Source of the DNA: Streptomyces sp. NRRL F-6131
GTDB taxonomy: Bacteria; Actinomycetota; Actinomycetes; Streptomycetales; Streptomycetaceae
DNA length: 64,000 nt
Direction of reading: 5' to 3'
Assembly: GCA_000719695.1 (NCBI GenBank)
Contig: JOHN01000012.1
Location: 1 to 64,000, forward strand
Shown here: piece after piece, positions 1-9,024 of the stretch
How positions within the stretch are numbered: the stretch's first letter is position 1
Layout: the number at the start of each line of letters is the position of its first letter
The notes under the pieces: generated by a model
What the model was told of the DNA's origin: nothing
The model's input: the letters and a program-made list of their open reading frames with translations, nothing else
Database searches by the model: none
Made by a program: the position numbers and the translations under genes

Positions 1-2523
1 ACCCGCTCCATCACCGTCGACGCCTCCGGCGAGGTCGCCGACCTCAAGGACAACGTCAACTTCATGGTGGAGTCCCTGCGCGAGACCACCCGCGCCAACG
101 AGGAACAGGACTGGCTCAAGACCAACCTCGCCCGCATCTCCGCCCTGATGCAGGGACGGCGCGACCTCGCCGCCGTCGCCGAATCCATCATGGACGAGCT
201 CACCCCGCTGGTCGGCGCGCAGTGCGGCGCCTTCTACCTCACCGAGGAGGACGAAGGGGCCGAGACCGTGCTGCGCCTCGTCGCCTCCTTCGCCTTCCCC
301 GACGGCGAGCGCCCCGACCGCTTCCGGCTGGGCGAGTCGTTCGTCGGCCAGGTCGCCCGCAGCCGGCGCACCATCGCGGTCGACCGCCTCCCGGCCGGCT
401 ACCTGGCCGTCTCCTCCGGTCTCGGCCGCACCGACGAGCTGTCCCTCGTCGTGCTGCCGATCGTCGTGGAGGGCGCCGTCCTCGGGGTGATCGAACTGGC
501 CTCGCTGCGCCCGTTCACCCCCGTGCACCGCGATTTCCTCGACCAGCTGATGGAGACCATCGGCGTCAACGTCAACTCGATCGTGGCCGGTGCCCGCACC
601 GACGAGCTGCTCGGTGAGTCCCAGCGCCTCACCGCCGAACTGCGCGTCCGCTCCGAGGAGTTGCAGGCCCGCCAGGAGGAGCTGCAGGCCTCCAACGCCG
701 AGCTGGAGGACAAGGCGGAGCTGCTGGCCGCGCAGAACCGCGACATCGAGACCAAGAACCTGGAGATCGAACAGGCCCGCCAGGAGCTGGAGGACCGGGC
801 CCACCAGCTGTCGCTCGCCTCCCGCTACAAGTCGGAGTTCCTGGCCAACATGAGCCACGAACTGCGCACCCCGCTCAACAGCCTGCTCATCCTCGCCCAG
901 CTGCTCGCCCAGAACCCCACCCGGAACCTGAGCGCCAAGCAGGTCGAGTACGCCGGCATCATCCACTCCGCCGGCTCCGACCTGCTCCAGCTGATCAACG
1001 ACATCCTCGACCTCTCCAAGGTCGAGGCCGGCAAGATGGACCTCACCGTCGAGCCCGTCCCGCTGCCCACGCTGCTCGACTACGTCGAGGCCACCTTCCG
1101 GCCGATGACCAGCCAGAAGAGCCTCGCCTTCGCGGTCCGGACCGGCGACGGCGTCCCCGGCGAGCTGATCACCGACGACTACCGGCTCCGCCAGGTGCTG
1201 CGCAACCTGCTCTCCAACGCGGTCAAGTTCACCGAGAAGGGCCGCGTCGAACTGCGCATCGAATGCGTCGAAGGGGCGGCGGTCCCGGACACGGTGCGCC
1301 GGGGCACCCCGGTCCTGGCCTTCCGGGTCGTCGACACCGGCATCGGCATCGCCCCGCAGCACCTGGAGACCGTCTTCGGGGCGTTCCAGCAGGCGGACGG
1401 CACCACCAGCCGCCGGTACGGCGGCACCGGCCTGGGACTCTCCATCAGCCGCGAGATCGCCCACCTGCTGGGCGGGGCGATCACCGCGGAGAGCACCCCC
1501 GGCCAGGGCAGCACCTTCACCCTCTACCTGCCCGTCAGCGACGCCGGGCCCGAGGCCGTCGGGCCCGTCCTCGCACGTTCCGCCGGCGCCCCGGCGGCCG
1601 TCGCCGGCCTCGAGCCCCGGGAGCAGCTCACCGCCGGGAGCGCCCCCGACGCCGACGACCGGCCCCCGGCCCTGCCGCGACGGCTGCTCGTCGTCGAGGG
1701 ACGTCCGAACGGTCTGCTGTCGCTGGTCGCGGAGAGCGCCGTGGCCGACGTCGCCCGCTACGCGGAGGCGGAGGCCGGGCGGGACGTGGAGATCGTCACC
1801 GCCGTCGACACCGAGGAGGCCGCCGCCACCCTGGCCGCAGGCCCCTGCCACTGCGTCGTCCTGGAACTCGACCTCCGCGACGCGGCCGCCGCCGACCTGC
1901 TGGCGGACATGGACCGCGACCCCGCCCTGGTCGGCGTGCCGGTCCTCGCCCACACCAGCCGCAGCCTCGCCGCCGAGGAGGACGGGCGTGACCACGGCGG
2001 CCGGGCGCGGCGGGTGGAGTTCATCTCCAGCCTCGACGAGCTGCGCGAACGCATCGCCCTGCACATGAGCGCCGACAGCCCCGGCGACGTCCTGCCGCTC
2101 GGCTCCACCGGCGCGCAGGACTGGGAGGCCCCCGACGCGGACTCCGCCCTGGCCGGACGGACCGCCCTCGTCGTCGACGACGACGACCGCAACCTCTTCG
2201 CGATCACCGGGATCCTGGAACTGCACGGCATGCGCGTCCTCCAGGCGGAGAACGGGCGGGCGGCCCTCGACGTCCTGGCCGCGCACCCGCACCTCGACGT
2301 CATCCTGATGGACGTGATGATGCCGGAGATGGACGGCTACACCGCGACGGCCGCCATCCGGGCGATGCCCGAGCACGCCCGGCTGCCGATCATCGCGGTG
2401 ACGGCGAAGGCCATGATCGGGGACCGGGAGAAGAGCCTGGCCTCCGGTGCGAGCGACTACATCACCAAGCCGGTCGACGCGGGAGAGCTGGTCAACCGGA
2501 TCAAGAACCAGCTCGAATCCTGA
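1..2523 (+). CDS. Hybrid sensor histidine kinase / response regulator (5' end outside window)
   Basis: The reading frame is open from base 1, so the gene starts upstream; 840 residues are visible. Order of domains: the end of a HAMP-type repeat (about residues 1-25), a GAF domain (40-190), a coiled coil (195-265), a HisKA dimerisation domain with H-box ANMSHELRTPLNS (His286), a HATPase_c domain (390-505, with the DTGIGI and GGTGLGLSIS boxes), then two receiver domains. The first receiver (about 555-670) looks degenerate: the usual LDL strand reads LEL. The second (715-838) is canonical, with DVMMPEMDGY and phospho-acceptor Asp771. It probably autophosphorylates on His286 and relays to Asp771. 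No transmembrane segment is visible in the part present. It heads a block of PP2C, STAS and RsbW-like genes, so it may feed a partner-switching cascade; that link is inference. Confidence 0.93.
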   Translation, partial: TRSITVDASGEVADLKDNVNFMVESLRETTRANEEQDWLKTNLARISALMQGRRDLAAVAESIMDELTPLVGAQCGAFYLTEEDEGAETVLRLVASFAFPDGERPDRFRLGESFVGQVARSRRTIAVDRLPAGYLAVSSGLGRTDELSLVVLPIVVEGAVLGVIELASLRPFTPVHRDFLDQLMETIGVNVNSIVAGARTDELLGESQRLTAELRVRSEELQARQEELQASNAELEDKAELLAAQNRDIETKNLEIEQARQELEDRAHQLSLASRYKSEFLANMSHELRTPLNSLLILAQLLAQNPTRNLSAKQVEYAGIIHSAGSDLLQLINDILDLSKVEAGKMDLTVEPVPLPTLLDYVEATFRPMTSQKSLAFAVRTGDGVPGELITDDYRLRQVLRNLLSNAVKFTEKGRVELRIECVEGAAVPDTVRRGTPVLAFRVVDTGIGIAPQHLETVFGAFQQADGTTSRRYGGTGLGLSISREIAHLLGGAITAESTPGQGSTFTLYLPVSDAGPEAVGPVLARSAGAPAAVAGLEPREQLTAGSAPDADDRPPALPRRLLVVEGRPNGLLSLVAESAVADVARYAEAEAGRDVEIVTAVDTEEAAATLAAGPCHCVVLELDLRDAAAADLLADMDRDPALVGVPVLAHTSRSLAAEEDGRDHGGRARRVEFISSLDELRERIALHMSADSPGDVLPLGSTGAQDWEAPDADSALAGRTALVVDDDDRNLFAITGILELHGMRVLQAENGRAALDVLAAHPHLDVILMDVMMPEMDGYTATAAIRAMPEHARLPIIAVTAKAMIGDREKSLASGASDYITKPVDAGELVNRIKNQLES

Positions 2524-2649
2524 CCGGGACCTGTCGGGCAGGGGCGGCTCCGTCCTCCGGGGCGGGTGCCGTCCCCGGGGCCGTGCCGTCCGCCGAACAC
2601 GTCGTCCGCTGAACCACGCCGTCCCGCGGGACACCAAGGAGGCGAAGCC

Positions 2650-5208
2650 GTGCACCACCCCCAGGAACAGCATCCCGTGAACACCCCTGCGGCGGCGCCA
2701 CCCGCCCCCGCGGTGACCTCACCGAGCCCTGCGACGGCGCCACCCGCCCCCGTGGCGGCGTCACCCGTACCCGCGACGGCGGCACCCGCCCCCGCGACGG
2801 CGCCACCCGTGCCCGCGGCCCACCGCGTCGGGGCCCAGCGGGGCGCGAACCGTCCGCCGTCCGCCGGTCCCGCGCCCGACCGCGAATCGACGGCGATCGG
2901 CAGGCTCGCCTCGACGGTGGAGGAGCTGCGGTGCGAACTCGAACGCGCCCAGGCCGACACCGCCGGGCGGGCGCTGATCGAGATGGCGGTCGGCGTGCTG
3001 ATCGAACGCCTGCGCTGCGGCCCCACCGAGGCCGCGTCCCAACTGGCCGACCTGGCCGAGAGGTCCGGCACCTCGGCACTCGAATTCGCCTCGGAACTGG
3101 TCAACCAGGCCTCCGCGGACCGGATCTCCGCCATCGCCGGGGAGTTCGTCGCCGCCTCCGCACGACCCGCGGACACCGCCACCCTGCGCCTGCGCCGGAC
3201 CGAGGCCGACACCCTGGCGACCACCGACGCCCACGCCGTGGCGCAGTCGATGCTCGACCACGCGCTGCGCCCCCTCGGCGCCACCGCGGTCGCCATCTGG
3301 GCGGCCCACCCGGACCAGTCCCTGTCCCTGGCCGGCGGAGCGGGCTTCAGCGAGGCCGAGGCCCACCGCTGGCGCCACGTGCCGCCCGGGGTGCCCACCC
3401 CCGCACGGCGGGCGCTCGACCGGCGCGAGACCGTCGGCCACGCGACGATCACCGACGCCCACCTGCCCTCGATCGGCAGCCTGGAGATCGGCGGCGGCCG
3501 GCTCGCCGTACCGGCGGGCAGCGGGGGACGGCTCGTCGGCGTCCTGGAGATCTGCTGGCCCGACCCGCTGCCGCCCCGCAGCCCGTCCCTGCAACGACAG
3601 TTCGAGGCCCTCGCGGAGCTGGCCGCCGCCGCCCTGGAGACCTGGGACGCCGACGAGGCGGGCCCGCCCGGCCACGCCGACACCGGCTTCGAGGAACTGC
3701 GCCGGCTCACCGACGGCCTGCTCGACCCCTGCCTGATCCTCAGCCTGACGCCGGGCAGCGGCGAGGTCCCCCTCCAGTTCTCCATCGACCACGTCAACCC
3801 GGCCTTCGTCGACTTCGCCGGCCGCCCCGGCAACGCCATCGTCGGGGCCCGCCTGCTGGAGGCCTACCCGCTCGCCGCCGAGCCGGGCGGCCTCTTCGAC
3901 GCGGTGGAGCACACCTTCGCGACCGGCGAGCCGTACCGGACCCAGAACATGCGGCTCTCCGCCCTGGTGGACGGCGTGCCGCTGAGCACCCACGCCCAGG
4001 TGTCGATCAGTCGCCACGGCCGGCGCCTGGCCGTCGTCTGGCGGCTCGACGACGGCACCCCGCGGGTCGCCCGGCTGCTTCAGCACGCCCAGCGCCTCGG
4101 GCGGATCGGCGGCTTCGAGGAGAACCTGCTGACCGGCCAGATCGCCTGGAACGAGACCCTGTTCGACCTCCACGGACTCCCCCCGAGCGCCCGCCCCATC
4201 GCCCTCGACCGGCTCGCCGACCACGCCCACCCGGACGACCGCCCGGCCATCGAACGGTTCCTGCGCACCCTGCTGCACCATCGGCGCCCCGCCTCCAGCG
4301 CGTTCCGGCTGCAGCGCCCCGACGGGGTCGCCCGGCACATCCGCGTCGTCGCCGAGCCGGTCGCCGGAACGGACGCGCAACTGAGCATGGTGCGCGGCGC
4401 CTACCAGGACATCTCCGCCCAGCACTGGACCGAGGTCGCGCTCGCCGCCACCCGCGACCAGCTCGCCCAGACCGAGCAGGAGGCGGCCGAACGCGCCCGC
4501 CTCGCCCTCCAGTTGCAGCACGCCATCATGCCGCCCGCCAACGGTCCGCTGGACCTGCCCGACCTCGGGGTGGCCGTTCGCTACCGCCCCGCGGAGAAGG
4601 ACCACCTGGTCGGCGGCGACTGGTACGACGCCCTCACCCTCCCCACCGGCGAGGTCCTGCTGTGCGTCGGCGACGTCGCCGGCCACGGCATCGAGGCCGC
4701 CACCGGCATGGTCGCGCTGCGCAACGCCCTGCGCGGCCTCGCCGCCACCGGCGCGGGCCCGGCGCAGCTGCTGACCTGGCTCAACAGCGTCACCCACCAC
4801 CTCACCGACAGCGTCACCGCGACGGCCGTCTGCGGCCTCTACGACCCCGGGACGCAGCGGCTGCGCTGGGCCCGTGCCGGGCACCTCCCACCGGTCCTGC
4901 TGCGCGAGGGCCGCGCCGAAACGCTTCCCCAGCTCGGCGGCATCCTGCTCGGCGCGCTCGACCACGCCGACTACGAGGAGGGCGAGATCCTCCTCCGCGG
5001 CGGCGACACCCTGGTGATGTACACCGACGGCCTCATCGAACGCCGTGACCAGTCCCTGCAGGCCTGCCTCAACAGTCTCGTCGCCCTCACCGAGAAGGCG
5101 AGCGCGGGGAACGGCGACGACCTGGAGGCGCACCTGGACCACCTGCTGCGCTACAGCGGTGCGGACACCGACGACGACACCTGCCTGGTCGGCATCATGA
5201 TCCGTTGA
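2650..5208 (+). CDS. SpoIIE/RsbU-type PP2C phosphatase with ANTAR-like, GAF and PAS regions
   Basis: An 852-residue protein. GTG at 2650 is preferred because AAGGAGG (2636-2642) lies 7 bases upstream; the open frame before it has no ribosome site. A Pro/Ala-rich N-terminus is followed by an ANTAR-like helical segment (about 85-150), a GAF-like sensor (195-330), two PAS-like regions (340-590) and a C-terminal PPM phosphatase of the SpoIIE class (about 630-852). Metal-binding motifs are visible: VGGDWYDA (Asp657), GDVAGHG (about 672-678) and YTDGLIER (Asp793). Such enzymes dephosphorylate STAS anti-anti-sigma proteins, and a STAS gene follows 127 bp downstream. ANTAR domains normally bind RNA, so coupling one to a PP2C phosphatase is a mixed-output design known in streptomycetes. 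The sensed ligand is unknown. Confidence 0.92.
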   Translation: MHHPQEQHPVNTPAAAPPAPAVTSPSPATAPPAPVAASPVPATAAPAPATAPPVPAAHRVGAQRGANRPPSAGPAPDRESTAIGRLASTVEELRCELERAQADTAGRALIEMAVGVLIERLRCGPTEAASQLADLAERSGTSALEFASELVNQASADRISAIAGEFVAASARPADTATLRLRRTEADTLATTDAHAVAQSMLDHALRPLGATAVAIWAAHPDQSLSLAGGAGFSEAEAHRWRHVPPGVPTPARRALDRRETVGHATITDAHLPSIGSLEIGGGRLAVPAGSGGRLVGVLEICWPDPLPPRSPSLQRQFEALAELAAAALETWDADEAGPPGHADTGFEELRRLTDGLLDPCLILSLTPGSGEVPLQFSIDHVNPAFVDFAGRPGNAIVGARLLEAYPLAAEPGGLFDAVEHTFATGEPYRTQNMRLSALVDGVPLSTHAQVSISRHGRRLAVVWRLDDGTPRVARLLQHAQRLGRIGGFEENLLTGQIAWNETLFDLHGLPPSARPIALDRLADHAHPDDRPAIERFLRTLLHHRRPASSAFRLQRPDGVARHIRVVAEPVAGTDAQLSMVRGAYQDISAQHWTEVALAATRDQLAQTEQEAAERARLALQLQHAIMPPANGPLDLPDLGVAVRYRPAEKDHLVGGDWYDALTLPTGEVLLCVGDVAGHGIEAATGMVALRNALRGLAATGAGPAQLLTWLNSVTHHLTDSVTATAVCGLYDPGTQRLRWARAGHLPPVLLREGRAETLPQLGGILLGALDHADYEEGEILLRGGDTLVMYTDGLIERRDQSLQACLNSLVALTEKASAGNGDDLEAHLDHLLRYSGADTDDDTCLVGIMIR

Positions 5209-5335
5209 CGCCGGGGCCGTCCCCCGGCTCCCGTCGGTTCCCTCCCGCCTCCGGCGGCGACGCGCCGGGGCACCGGGCTTGGCTCGGCGGGCGGGGACTC
5301 CGTACAGTCGGACGGACATCTGTGGAGGGGACGCG

Positions 5336-5749
5336 ATGACGATGCCGGCCGACAGCGGACTGGACACCACGACGAGCACTGCCCCGCCGGGCCCCGGCGT
5401 CGACGTGGTGGTGTCCGACGCCGGGGGCGGGGCGTACGTCTGCTCGCTCGGGGGAGACCTCGACCTGGAGACCCTGGCACCGGCCGCCGAAGCCCTGCGG
5501 ACCCTGGTCGACCGGCGGCCGGACACGGTCGTGGTCGACCTCGCCGGCGTCGGCTTCTGCGACTCCTCGGGCCTGAACCTGCTGCTCAGGACCCGTCTGG
5601 CGGCGGGGAGCGCCGGCGTGGCGTTCCACCTGGCCGCGGCGCCGCCCGGGGTGATGCGGGTCCTGGAGCTGACCGGTGCGCTGAGCGTCTTCTCGCTGTA
5701 CCCGTCCGTGGAAGCGGCGGTTCCGGGCCGTAACCGGGGGCCGGAGTAG
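5336..5749 (+). CDS. STAS-domain anti-anti-sigma factor
   Basis: A 137-residue protein of SpoIIAA/RsbV type. ATG 5336 has GGAGGGGA just upstream; an upstream in-frame start at 5279 lacks a ribosome site. The STAS fold runs from about residue 25 to 125, and the phosphorylation loop reads CDSSGLN, with Ser77 the likely phosphosite. In partner switching the unphosphorylated form binds the RsbW-like kinase and frees the sigma factor. It sits between a PP2C phosphatase (upstream) and an RsbW-like kinase (68 bp downstream), which are its expected antagonists. No sigma factor gene is adjacent, so the final target is unknown. Confidence 0.92.
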   Translation: MTMPADSGLDTTTSTAPPGPGVDVVVSDAGGGAYVCSLGGDLDLETLAPAAEALRTLVDRRPDTVVVDLAGVGFCDSSGLNLLLRTRLAAGSAGVAFHLAAAPPGVMRVLELTGALSVFSLYPSVEAAVPGRNRGPE

Positions 5750-5816
5750 GCATGGTCCGGACGGGACCGGGAAGCCGACAGGACGAACCGACCGCCGAGT
5801 CGAAGGGACCCCGCGC

Positions 5817-6305
5817 ATGACGACCAGTTGGGCTGCCGTCGAAGGCGCCGGGCTCCCGCCCGGCGGCCAGCGCAGGCGGCTGCGCCTGGCCGGTCTGGAC
5901 CGGCCCGTGGCCCGGGCCAGGACGCTGGCGGCCACGGCCCTCGCCGACTGGTACGGCCTCGCCGCCGACCCCCGGGGCGGTCCCGGCATCGCCGGTGACG
6001 TCGTCCTGCTCGTCGCCGAACTCGTCTCCAACGCGACGCTCCACGGCGACGGGCCGGTGGAACTCGTCCTCGACGCCACCGAGGACCGCCTGCGCATCGA
6101 GATCAGCGACCGCTCCGACGCCGTCCCCGCGCCCCGCCAGCCCCACCACCCGGCCCTCCCCGGCGGCCACGGCCTGCACATCGTCCAGCACACCGCCGAC
6201 CGCTGGGGCACCGAGCCGCTCGCCGGCGGCCTCGACGGGGCCTTCGACGGGGGCAAGGTCGTCTGGGCCGAAGTCGCCGCCCACCGCCTCCACGCGGGCG
6301 ACTGA
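5817..6305 (+). CDS. RsbW/SpoIIAB-like ATP-binding protein (anti-sigma kinase type)
   Basis: A 162-residue protein with a HATPase_c_2 fold. The N box reads ELVSNATLHG, the G1 box IEISDRSD and the G2 box GGHGLHIVQ. The family binds ATP, phosphorylates STAS partners on serine and may sequester a sigma factor. The N-terminal 50 residues are basic and probably extend the fold (PVARARTLAATAL). ATG 5817 follows GAAGGGA at about 5800. Its neighbours form a complete switch: phosphatase, antagonist and kinase. Many streptomycete members have no known sigma target, so the anti-sigma role is a family-level inference. Confidence 0.88.
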   Translation: MTTSWAAVEGAGLPPGGQRRRLRLAGLDRPVARARTLAATALADWYGLAADPRGGPGIAGDVVLLVAELVSNATLHGDGPVELVLDATEDRLRIEISDRSDAVPAPRQPHHPALPGGHGLHIVQHTADRWGTEPLAGGLDGAFDGGKVVWAEVAAHRLHAGD

Positions 6306-6515
6306 CGCCGACGGGCTGCTCCAACGGGGGTGGACGGCGCCGTTCCGTTTTCGATGGCGCTCCGGTGACCGCCCGTCAGTGGCCTTCCGGTCCGCCGGCC
6401 GGCCCGGCCCCCTGGGGGTGGATGGGCTGGATGCCGGAAACGGCGCCGGTGGTGGACTTCGGCTCACCTGATCGTCATGCCGCCCGGGCCGGCAGCCGTC
6501 CGCGGCACCGTCCTG

Positions 6516-7808
6516 TCACCCTTTCGCGGAGAGCCGCGTCACACGGCGACCGCGGGTGACGGCCGGGGCGCGCAGGCCCCGGCCCGCCGTGGCCGCCGCC
6601 GTCGCGGCGGCCGCCACGGCGAGGGCGGTCCAGGCGGCGGTGTAGCCGCCGGTCGCGTCGCGCAGCAGGCCGAGGGCGGGCGGGGCGAGGATCACGGCCA
6701 CCTGGTTGACGGCCATGACGAGCCCGAGGGCGAACCCGGTCCGGCCGGCCGGGGCCGCCTCGGCGAGGTGTGCGACCCAGGGCCCGTACCAGCCGATCCC
6801 GAAGAAGCCCAGCCAGGTGAAGAGCGCGGCGGCCGCGAGCGGATGACGGCCGAGCGGGGTCGCCAGCGCCGTCAGCGCGAGGGCCGCCGCGACCGTGCTC
6901 GCCAGGACCGGCCGGTAGCGGCCGGCGCGGCTGCGGTCGCTCCACGCCGCGAGGCCGATCCGTCCGAGCATGCCCGCCAGCTGGGTCGCCACCAGGACGG
7001 CGCCCGCCGCGCCGGTGCCGAGCGAGGTCACGTCGTGCAGGTACAACGCGCCGAGCACGCCGATGCCGCTGTGCACGGAGACCATGGTCGTGCCCGACAG
7101 CAGCGCCTTGACGATCGCGGGCTCCCGCAGCAGTCGCCACCGGTCGACGGCCGGGACGGCGGGCCGCCGCCGCGCACCGGCCCGGTCCTGTGCGGCGTCG
7201 ACGGCGACCGCCCCCGGCGGGCGACGGTAGAGGGCGGTGAAGGCCGCCGCGCCCGCCAGCGCGACCAGCCCGCCCACCAGCACCGCCGCCCGCCACCCCA
7301 CGGAGGTGGCGACCACCGGCAGGACGGCCACCGCGACCGCCCCGCCGAGCGGCAGTCCGGCCTGTCGCACGCCCATCGCGAATCCGCGCCGCGAGGGTTC
7401 GAACCAGGCCGCCACCGACTTGCTGCCGCCGGGCTGGATCGTGCTGTACCCCGCGCCGACGACCAGCAGCACCGTCAGCAGCGACGCGAACCCGTGGGCC
7501 AGGCTCCCCCCCAGCAGGCCCGCGGCGACCACCCCCGCCCCGATGCCCACGACCCACCGTTCGTCGTACCGGTCCAGCAGCTCGCCGGCCACCAACAGGC
7601 CGACCAGCGGGACCAGTTGGGAGGCCGAGAGGAGTAGGCCCAGCTGCGTCGTACTGAGGCCGAGCGCGCTCTGCAGGGGCACGGCCATCGCCCCGATGCC
7701 CTGGACGAAGAAGCAGGCGGCGGCCTGGGTGAAGGTGGCGACCCCGAGGATCGTCCAGCGGTACGGCAAGGGGGCCGGTGCGATCCGCGCGGCGGTGTGA
7801 TGACTCAT
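6516..7808 (-). CDS. Major facilitator superfamily transporter
   Basis: A 430-residue membrane protein with about 12 hydrophobic segments arranged 6+6. The stretch GELLDRYDERW between TM2 and TM3 matches the conserved MFS loop A (G-x-x-x-D-R). The first helix region (WTILGVATFTQAAACFFVQGIG) and the later AWSDRSRAGRYRP loop fit the monocarboxylate/oxalate-antiporter-like MFS group, but the substrate cannot be read from the sequence. It is transcribed away from the CGNR-protein gene, whose start lies only 26 bp away, so their promoters overlap and they may be co-regulated. Confidence 0.85.
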   Translation of the reverse strand: MSHHTAARIAPAPLPYRWTILGVATFTQAAACFFVQGIGAMAVPLQSALGLSTTQLGLLLSASQLVPLVGLLVAGELLDRYDERWVVGIGAGVVAAGLLGGSLAHGFASLLTVLLVVGAGYSTIQPGGSKSVAAWFEPSRRGFAMGVRQAGLPLGGAVAVAVLPVVATSVGWRAAVLVGGLVALAGAAAFTALYRRPPGAVAVDAAQDRAGARRRPAVPAVDRWRLLREPAIVKALLSGTTMVSVHSGIGVLGALYLHDVTSLGTGAAGAVLVATQLAGMLGRIGLAAWSDRSRAGRYRPVLASTVAAALALTALATPLGRHPLAAAALFTWLGFFGIGWYGPWVAHLAEAAPAGRTGFALGLVMAVNQVAVILAPPALGLLRDATGGYTAAWTALAVAAAATAAATAGRGLRAPAVTRGRRVTRLSAKG

Positions 7809-7828
7809 GCCGAGCAGACTGCTGTAAT
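7800..7828 (+). promoter_or_regulatory. Probable leaderless promoter for the CGNR gene
   Basis: ATGACT (7800-7805) and TGTAAT (7823-7828) are separated by 17 bases. The predicted transcription start is about 7835, which is the A of the ATG, and no Shine-Dalgarno sequence is present. The -35 overlaps the start of the divergent MFS gene. Confidence 0.4.
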
Positions 7829-7834
7829 GGTCTT

Positions 7835-8410
7835 ATGCACCTCAACCCTTACGGCGAGGACGCCGTCCACCTGGCGGCCGAGCTGGCGAACGCCCGGCCG
7901 GGGAGCGTCGACGAGCTGGTGAACCGCTGCCGGGAGGCCGGACTGGCGATCGAGGGACCGTTCACGCCGGACGACCTGGCGCGGACCCACGCCCTGCTGG
8001 ACGCCTGGGAGGCCGTGGTCGACGCCGCCGACGAGCGCGAACGGGCCGCCGGGCTCAACCGGATGCTCGCCGCCGGCACCTCCCACCCCCGGCTGACCGA
8101 CCACACCGGCGACGGCTGGCACCTGCACTACCGCGACGACGGCCTGCCGCTCGGCGCGCTGCTGGTCTCGCTGATCAGCGTCGGCACCGCGCTGCACCTG
8201 GTGGGACGCGGCATGCACCGGCTCGGACGGTGCGCCGTCGCGGAGTGCGGCACGATCTTCGCCGACACCACGCGCACCGGGCGCCGACGCTACTGCTCCC
8301 AGCGCTGCGCCAACCGCGACGCCGTCCGCCGTCACCGCGCCAACCAGCCGGTCGTCCACCGGGCGACCCGTCCGACTGCCGGGGCCGCGCGGGCCGGGAA
8401 AACCGGGTGA
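7835..8410 (+). CDS. CGNR zinc-finger protein, putative transcription factor
   Basis: A 191-residue protein. The N-terminal 120 residues form the alpha-helical ABATE-like region. The C-terminal zinc finger has Cys133, Cys138, Cys154 and Cys158 (C-x4-C-x15-C-x3-C) with the hallmark RRYCSQRCANRDAVRRHR, the CGNR-type finger with A in place of G. The family is thought to act in stress-linked transcription control. ATG 7835 is chosen because it fits a leaderless promoter and the protein then begins with the family-typical short N-terminus. It faces away from an MFS gene 26 bp off, suggesting it controls that transporter (inference). Confidence 0.86.
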   Translation: MHLNPYGEDAVHLAAELANARPGSVDELVNRCREAGLAIEGPFTPDDLARTHALLDAWEAVVDAADERERAAGLNRMLAAGTSHPRLTDHTGDGWHLHYRDDGLPLGALLVSLISVGTALHLVGRGMHRLGRCAVAECGTIFADTTRTGRRRYCSQRCANRDAVRRHRANQPVVHRATRPTAGAARAGKTG

Positions 8411-8436
8411 CCGGGTCGCGCCGGGGCGCCTACCCT
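8407..8436 (+). promoter_or_regulatory. Probable leaderless promoter for the exonuclease gene
   Basis: GTGACC (8407-8412), an 18-base spacer, then TACCCT (8431-8436) places +1 at or just before the ATG at 8445. No ribosome-binding site is present, which fits a leaderless mRNA. Confidence 0.4.
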
Positions 8437-8444
8437 CGTGCGCC

Positions 8445-9002
8445 ATGGACGTGAACGCGCAGCTGCTGAACGTGGTCGACGTCGAGGCGACCTGCTGGGC
8501 GGGGCCGGTGCCGGCCGGCCAGGTGAGCGAGATCATCGAGATCGGGCTCACGGTGGTCGACCTGCGCGCGGGTGTGCGCCTCGCCAAGCACCGCCTGCTG
8601 GTGCGTCCGGCCCGGTCGGCGGTGAGCGCGTTCTGCACCGAGCTGACGGGGCTGACCCAGGAGGAGGTGGACGGCGGGCTCACCTTCGCCGAGGCCTGCC
8701 GGACGCTGGCGGCCGTGCACGGCGGCGGCTCGCTCCCGTGGGCCAGTTGGGGCGACTACGACCGCCACCAGTTCACCCGCCAGTGCGGGCGGACGGGCGT
8801 CGAGTACCCGTTCGGACACCGTCACACCAATGCGAAGGTCGCGTTCACCGCCTCCTACGGGCTGCGCCGCCGCCCCGGGATGGCCCAGGCCCTCGCGCTG
8901 GCCGGCCTCCCGCTGGAGGGCCGCCACCACCGGGGCGACGACGACGCGTGGAACATCGCCGCCCTGGTCCTGGACGTGGCGGCCCGCGGGGACTGGCCGT
9001 AG
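8445..9002 (+). CDS. DnaQ-like 3'-5' exonuclease (KapD/ERI-1 type)
   Basis: A 185-residue DEDDh-fold nuclease. Exo I is VVDVEATCW with Asp12 and Glu14 as metal ligands; Exo III is RHHRGDDDAWN with His161/His162 and Asp165-167. Its length matches stand-alone family members acting on short DNA or RNA rather than polymerase proofreading subunits. The substrate is unknown. Its stop is 22 bp from the end of the convergent APC permease gene. No operon partner is apparent. Confidence 0.88.
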   Translation: MDVNAQLLNVVDVEATCWAGPVPAGQVSEIIEIGLTVVDLRAGVRLAKHRLLVRPARSAVSAFCTELTGLTQEEVDGGLTFAEACRTLAAVHGGGSLPWASWGDYDRHQFTRQCGRTGVEYPFGHRHTNAKVAFTASYGLRRRPGMAQALALAGLPLEGRHHRGDDDAWNIAALVLDVAARGDWP

Positions 9003-9024
9003 CGGGCGTGTGCCACCGGGCGGA

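Noticed and set aside
2761..5526. A 921-residue open frame on the - strand opposite the PP2C phosphatase gene
   Set aside because: It is a high-GC mirror frame of a gene with clear domains; its translation is low-complexity Gly/Ala/Arg/Val with no motif or ribosome site.
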